Assembly (NCBI GenBank): GCA_030710605.1 | Contig: CP092863.1 | Span: 107,184,099-107,248,098 of the forward strand | Direction: 5' to 3' | DNA length: 64,000 nucleotides | From: Cordylochernes scorpioides | Lineage: Eukaryota > Arthropoda > Arachnida > Pseudoscorpiones > Chernetidae | In this document: positions 61,523 through 64,000 of the stretch, piece after piece | Layout: every line of letters starts with the position of its first letter | How positions within the stretch are numbered: position 1 is the first letter of the stretch | The notes under the pieces: generated by a model | Seen by the model: the letters and a program-made list of their open reading frames with translations, nothing else | What the model was told of the DNA's origin: nothing | Databases searched by the model: none | Made by a program: the position numbers and the translations under genes

Positions 61523-61724
61523 ACATTTAAGGCTAAATCAATAAGAATTCTAGGGCTAGGGTTCTTTCTCATTTCTTTTATATCTCGAGCTTTCAGGCTA
61601 ACATTCTCTTCAAAACGGAGACCCAGAAGTACTACATCTTTCAATTGCCAATCTATCTATAACATATGTCACATTTAATTTTCTGACAATGGATTCTTTT
61701 TAATAATATTATCAAATATTATCT

Positions 61725-62021
61725 TAATTATTATTATTTATTTAAGTAACCCAAGTTCCTGGAGCGTACAGAAGTCGCCAACTACCCGGGATGTCCTTCT
61801 GACCTAAGTCTTCTTGGATTTATATACAATGCCAGTGGAAGTCCAATTAATGAGGTATCGCCAGGCAGATTTCTTTCTTGGGAGATTTTCTAGGGATGCT
61901 GGACATATGTTGGTGATACCTAGGAGAGTGGCTGTCTGGAATCTTTGGTATTGGAAGGTTGAGCAAGTGAAGAGGAGGTGGTCTGCGGTTTGGTCTTCAT
62001 CTTGGCAGGAGGGGGCAAATT
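61725..62021 (-). mobile_element. 5'-truncated GHG-family LINE, minus strand
   Basis: TATTATCT flanks it (61717-61724 and 62022-62029). Tail (AAT)n on the minus strand at 61725-61745. ORF2 end (minus) holds the CPxC...H...C region, cut at about 62010. Confidence 0.82.
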
Positions 62022-62185
62022 TATTATCTCTACCGACTTTATTGCAATGATAAAAGTTATTGAGTAAGAGGGCTTAGCTCATCAGTGGTGAAACCATTCA
62101 ACGGTTACGACAAATTAAACCTTCAGATTGCTCTACTAATGTATTGTAGAGTTCCAGTAAGGGCAGTAGAAACTTGTTTTAGTTA
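62022..62185. repeat. M5 remnant next to the LINE
   Basis: TCTACCGACTTTATTGCAATG, GAGGGCTTAGCTCATCAGTG, then AGTAAGGGCAGTAGAAAC. The LINE inserted at its left edge. Confidence 0.6.
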
Positions 62186-62189
62186 AAAA

Positions 62190-62472
62190 TGATTATAATA
62201 CAATATAATGCGGCTTATGATTGTAAAACGAGAATTGCAATTATACCGCGAATGTTTCTTTTGAACGAAAAATCGAAATTTATTTTGAGGAGAAATAACG
62301 ATTATTTCTAACCTTAGGGATGAAGCATGAAAAGATGAATTGTGAAGAGTAATAATAAACGGAAAAATAAAAGTGTCCAGGGATGGGAATCGAACCCACA
62401 GTGTTCCGCTTACCGGGAAGATGCCATGTCCACTAGGCTACCCTTGGACATATTTTTCCGTTCGTAAATATA
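62190..62472 (-). mobile_element. SINE-2 with tRNA-like head
   Basis: TTATAATACAATATAATGCG, CGAAAAATCGAAATTTATTT, then the head at 62375-62449 (minus) flanked by inverted ACGGAAAAAT / ATTTTTCCGT. The acceptor pairing has one extra base (CCTTGGAC). Confidence 0.78.
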
Positions 62473-62573
62473 TTATACGTGTTTAAAATAGTTTCAATTT
62501 ATTTTAAGATATGGCGCGCTAATGCTCATGATACTCACAGATGACGATCTAATATTCTCAGCCTCCTTGGTGA

Positions 62574-63035
62574 ACAAAGCTTTCATTTGTCAATGATGCT
62601 CTTTCTCAATAAAATAAAAGGTTGGTGTTAATCAGTAGACTATCATCGTTATATCGTTCTCGGTTCATGGAAATCATGTAAATTTTAAACAAAGCTTTCA
62701 TTGGCCAACGACGCTCTTTCTCAAATAAATAATAGTCCGGTATTAAGCAGCAGACTATCATTATATCGTTCTCGGTTCATGGAAATTATGCAAATTTTAA
62801 ACAAAGCTTTCATTGGTCAATGACGCTCTTTCTCAAATAAATAATAGTCCCGTGTTAAGCCGCAGACTATCATCGTTATATCGTTCTCGGTTCATGGAAA
62901 TTATGCAAATTTTAAACAAAGCTTTCATTGGTCAACGACGTTCTTTCTCAAATAAATAATAGTCCCGTGTTAAGCAGCAGACTATCATCGTTATATCGTT
63001 CTCGGTTCATGGGAATTATGCAAATTTTATACTTT
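62574..63035. repeat. Tandem repeat, about 114-bp period
   Basis: Four units starting ACAAAGCTTTCATT at 62574, 62689, 62801 and 62916. Each has ATTGGTCAAYGACG-type sequence, TCTCAAATAAATAATAGTC, CGTTCTCGGTTCATGG and ATGCAAATTTT (octamer-like). Confidence 0.9.
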
Positions 63036-63039
63036 TAAA

Positions 63040-63718
63040 AATAACTATTTTTCATGAGTTTGTATAGGATACTTCAGAGTTTTTGACTTAAATAAAGAAT
63101 GGTATTGAAATCTATCGCTATATGGTGACAGTAAACAAATAAGACGCTAACGACAAAATGGAAGAATTCTCAAGATGTCAATTGAGAATGTTGGTGAGAT
63201 TGTGAAGAATGTCATCATACGATAGCTGCCGGTGTCGTATGGCTGTTATATGACACTGTCACCATTCATGTCACCAGGTTCATTCAGTAACTCACACATC
63301 TACTGCTGGAATAACTGAAATACCTGCCGGACGAACATATCTCTAGTTAACTCCGCCATTTTGTAATATGCAAATTAGGAAGCATATTCCATTGGGTAGT
63401 AATTTGCAGAAAACAATTGATCCCGTATTCATAATCACAGTTAGCATATTTAGATAAATTATAAAAGAAAGCATGAAATGCCGAAACTTTTTTTTTTTTA
63501 ATCTTAATTTTTTATAATAAAGGAAGTTGCGGCGTGTGTGTGTCTTATGCCTTTTTTTGTAATTAATCACGTACTCCCCACAAATAATTTATTCACTAAT
63601 TTATTAATATTCGCTAGTCTTTTCATATTAAAAACTACCACAGGCGTTTCTTCTGAGTATAAACTTTAAAAATAGATATTTTTGATGCCTTTAAACTCGA
63701 CCTGAGTTTTAGGGTTTT
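63040..63718. other. Unassigned sequence
   Basis: No gene. Slightly less AT-rich between 63120 and 63400; no repeat relation seen. Confidence 0.35.
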
Positions 63719-63721
63719 GTA

Positions 63722-64000
63722 AATATATACATTCATGGACAAAACTTAAGGAAGTTGCACCTTTTAGCATATATATCGGGATTGAGACAAGAACTCTGAA
63801 AGATACACTCATGGACAAAACTTAAAGGATGTTGTACCTTTTAGCATGTATTTCGGTATTCAGACAATAACTCTGAAAGATACATTCATGGACAAAACTT
63901 AAGGAAGTTGTACCTTTTAGCATGTATATCGGGATTCAGACAATAACTATGAAAGATACACTCATGGACAAAACTTAAAGGATGTTGTACCTTTTAGCAT
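63722..64000. repeat. 76-bp minisatellite array, continues past the window
   Basis: Nearly four units in the same orientation as the 1.0, 19.2 and 25.1 kb arrays, cut by the window end. Confidence 0.92.

Overview
This 64 kb window is AT-rich nuclear DNA from a metazoan and consists almost wholly of transposable elements, SINEs, foldback elements and satellites. A protostome, probably an arthropod, fits best: there are Copia, Ty3/Gypsy, mariner, Penelope-like and Helitron elements, GHG-type non-LTR retrotransposon ends, spliced-gene signals and an intron-containing tRNA-Tyr fragment. That placement is inference; no marker gene fixes the taxon. No bacterial gene, CRISPR array or rRNA is visible, and no complete host gene can be claimed.

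Layout. 1-3.4 kb: satellite, a hammerhead-bearing Penelope-type repeat and a foldback element. 3.4-6.9 kb: a broken Copia retrotransposon (minus strand). 7-9.7 kb: several Helitron remnants and one complete non-autonomous Helitron. 10.4-16.3 kb: satellites, SINEs and a truncated LINE inside a ribozyme-like palindrome. 16.3-17.1 kb: a short Helitron carrying part of tRNA-Tyr, then a candidate host exon. 18-36 kb: SINEs, 76-bp minisatellite arrays, foldback elements, two Helitrons (one with a TTAA MITE inside) and ribozyme-bearing repeats. 36-45 kb: palindromic elements, more Helitrons (one with a tRNA-Gly fragment), a truncated LINE and a hammerhead inverted repeat. 45-54 kb: SINE and foldback copies, an end-to-end mariner with perfect inverted repeats, a Penelope-like element with RT and GIY-YIG endonuclease, and a 930-bp Helitron. 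54.4-59.4 kb: a full-length Ty3/Gypsy element with two 186-bp LTRs. 59.8-64 kb: SINEs, a LINE fragment, a 114-bp tandem array and the 76-bp satellite again.

Themes. (1) Hammerhead-ribozyme-like motifs recur in at least six sequence families; some keep the full CUGANGA...GAAA core with a tiny palindromic helix III, others keep the fold but have altered catalytic bases. (2) Helitrons of one family carry pieces of different tRNA genes, and a subfamily carries a TTAA MITE at one fixed site. (3) Nesting is dense and often datable by target-site duplications. (4) The youngest-looking elements (Gypsy, mariner) have near-identical ends but frameshifted genes, with several shifts in homopolymers or TA runs, so either trans-mobilised copies or residual sequencing indels are possible. 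Candidate host coding sequence is limited to three short exon-like segments (14082-14190 minus, 16960-17090 plus, 43841-43938 plus), all tentative.
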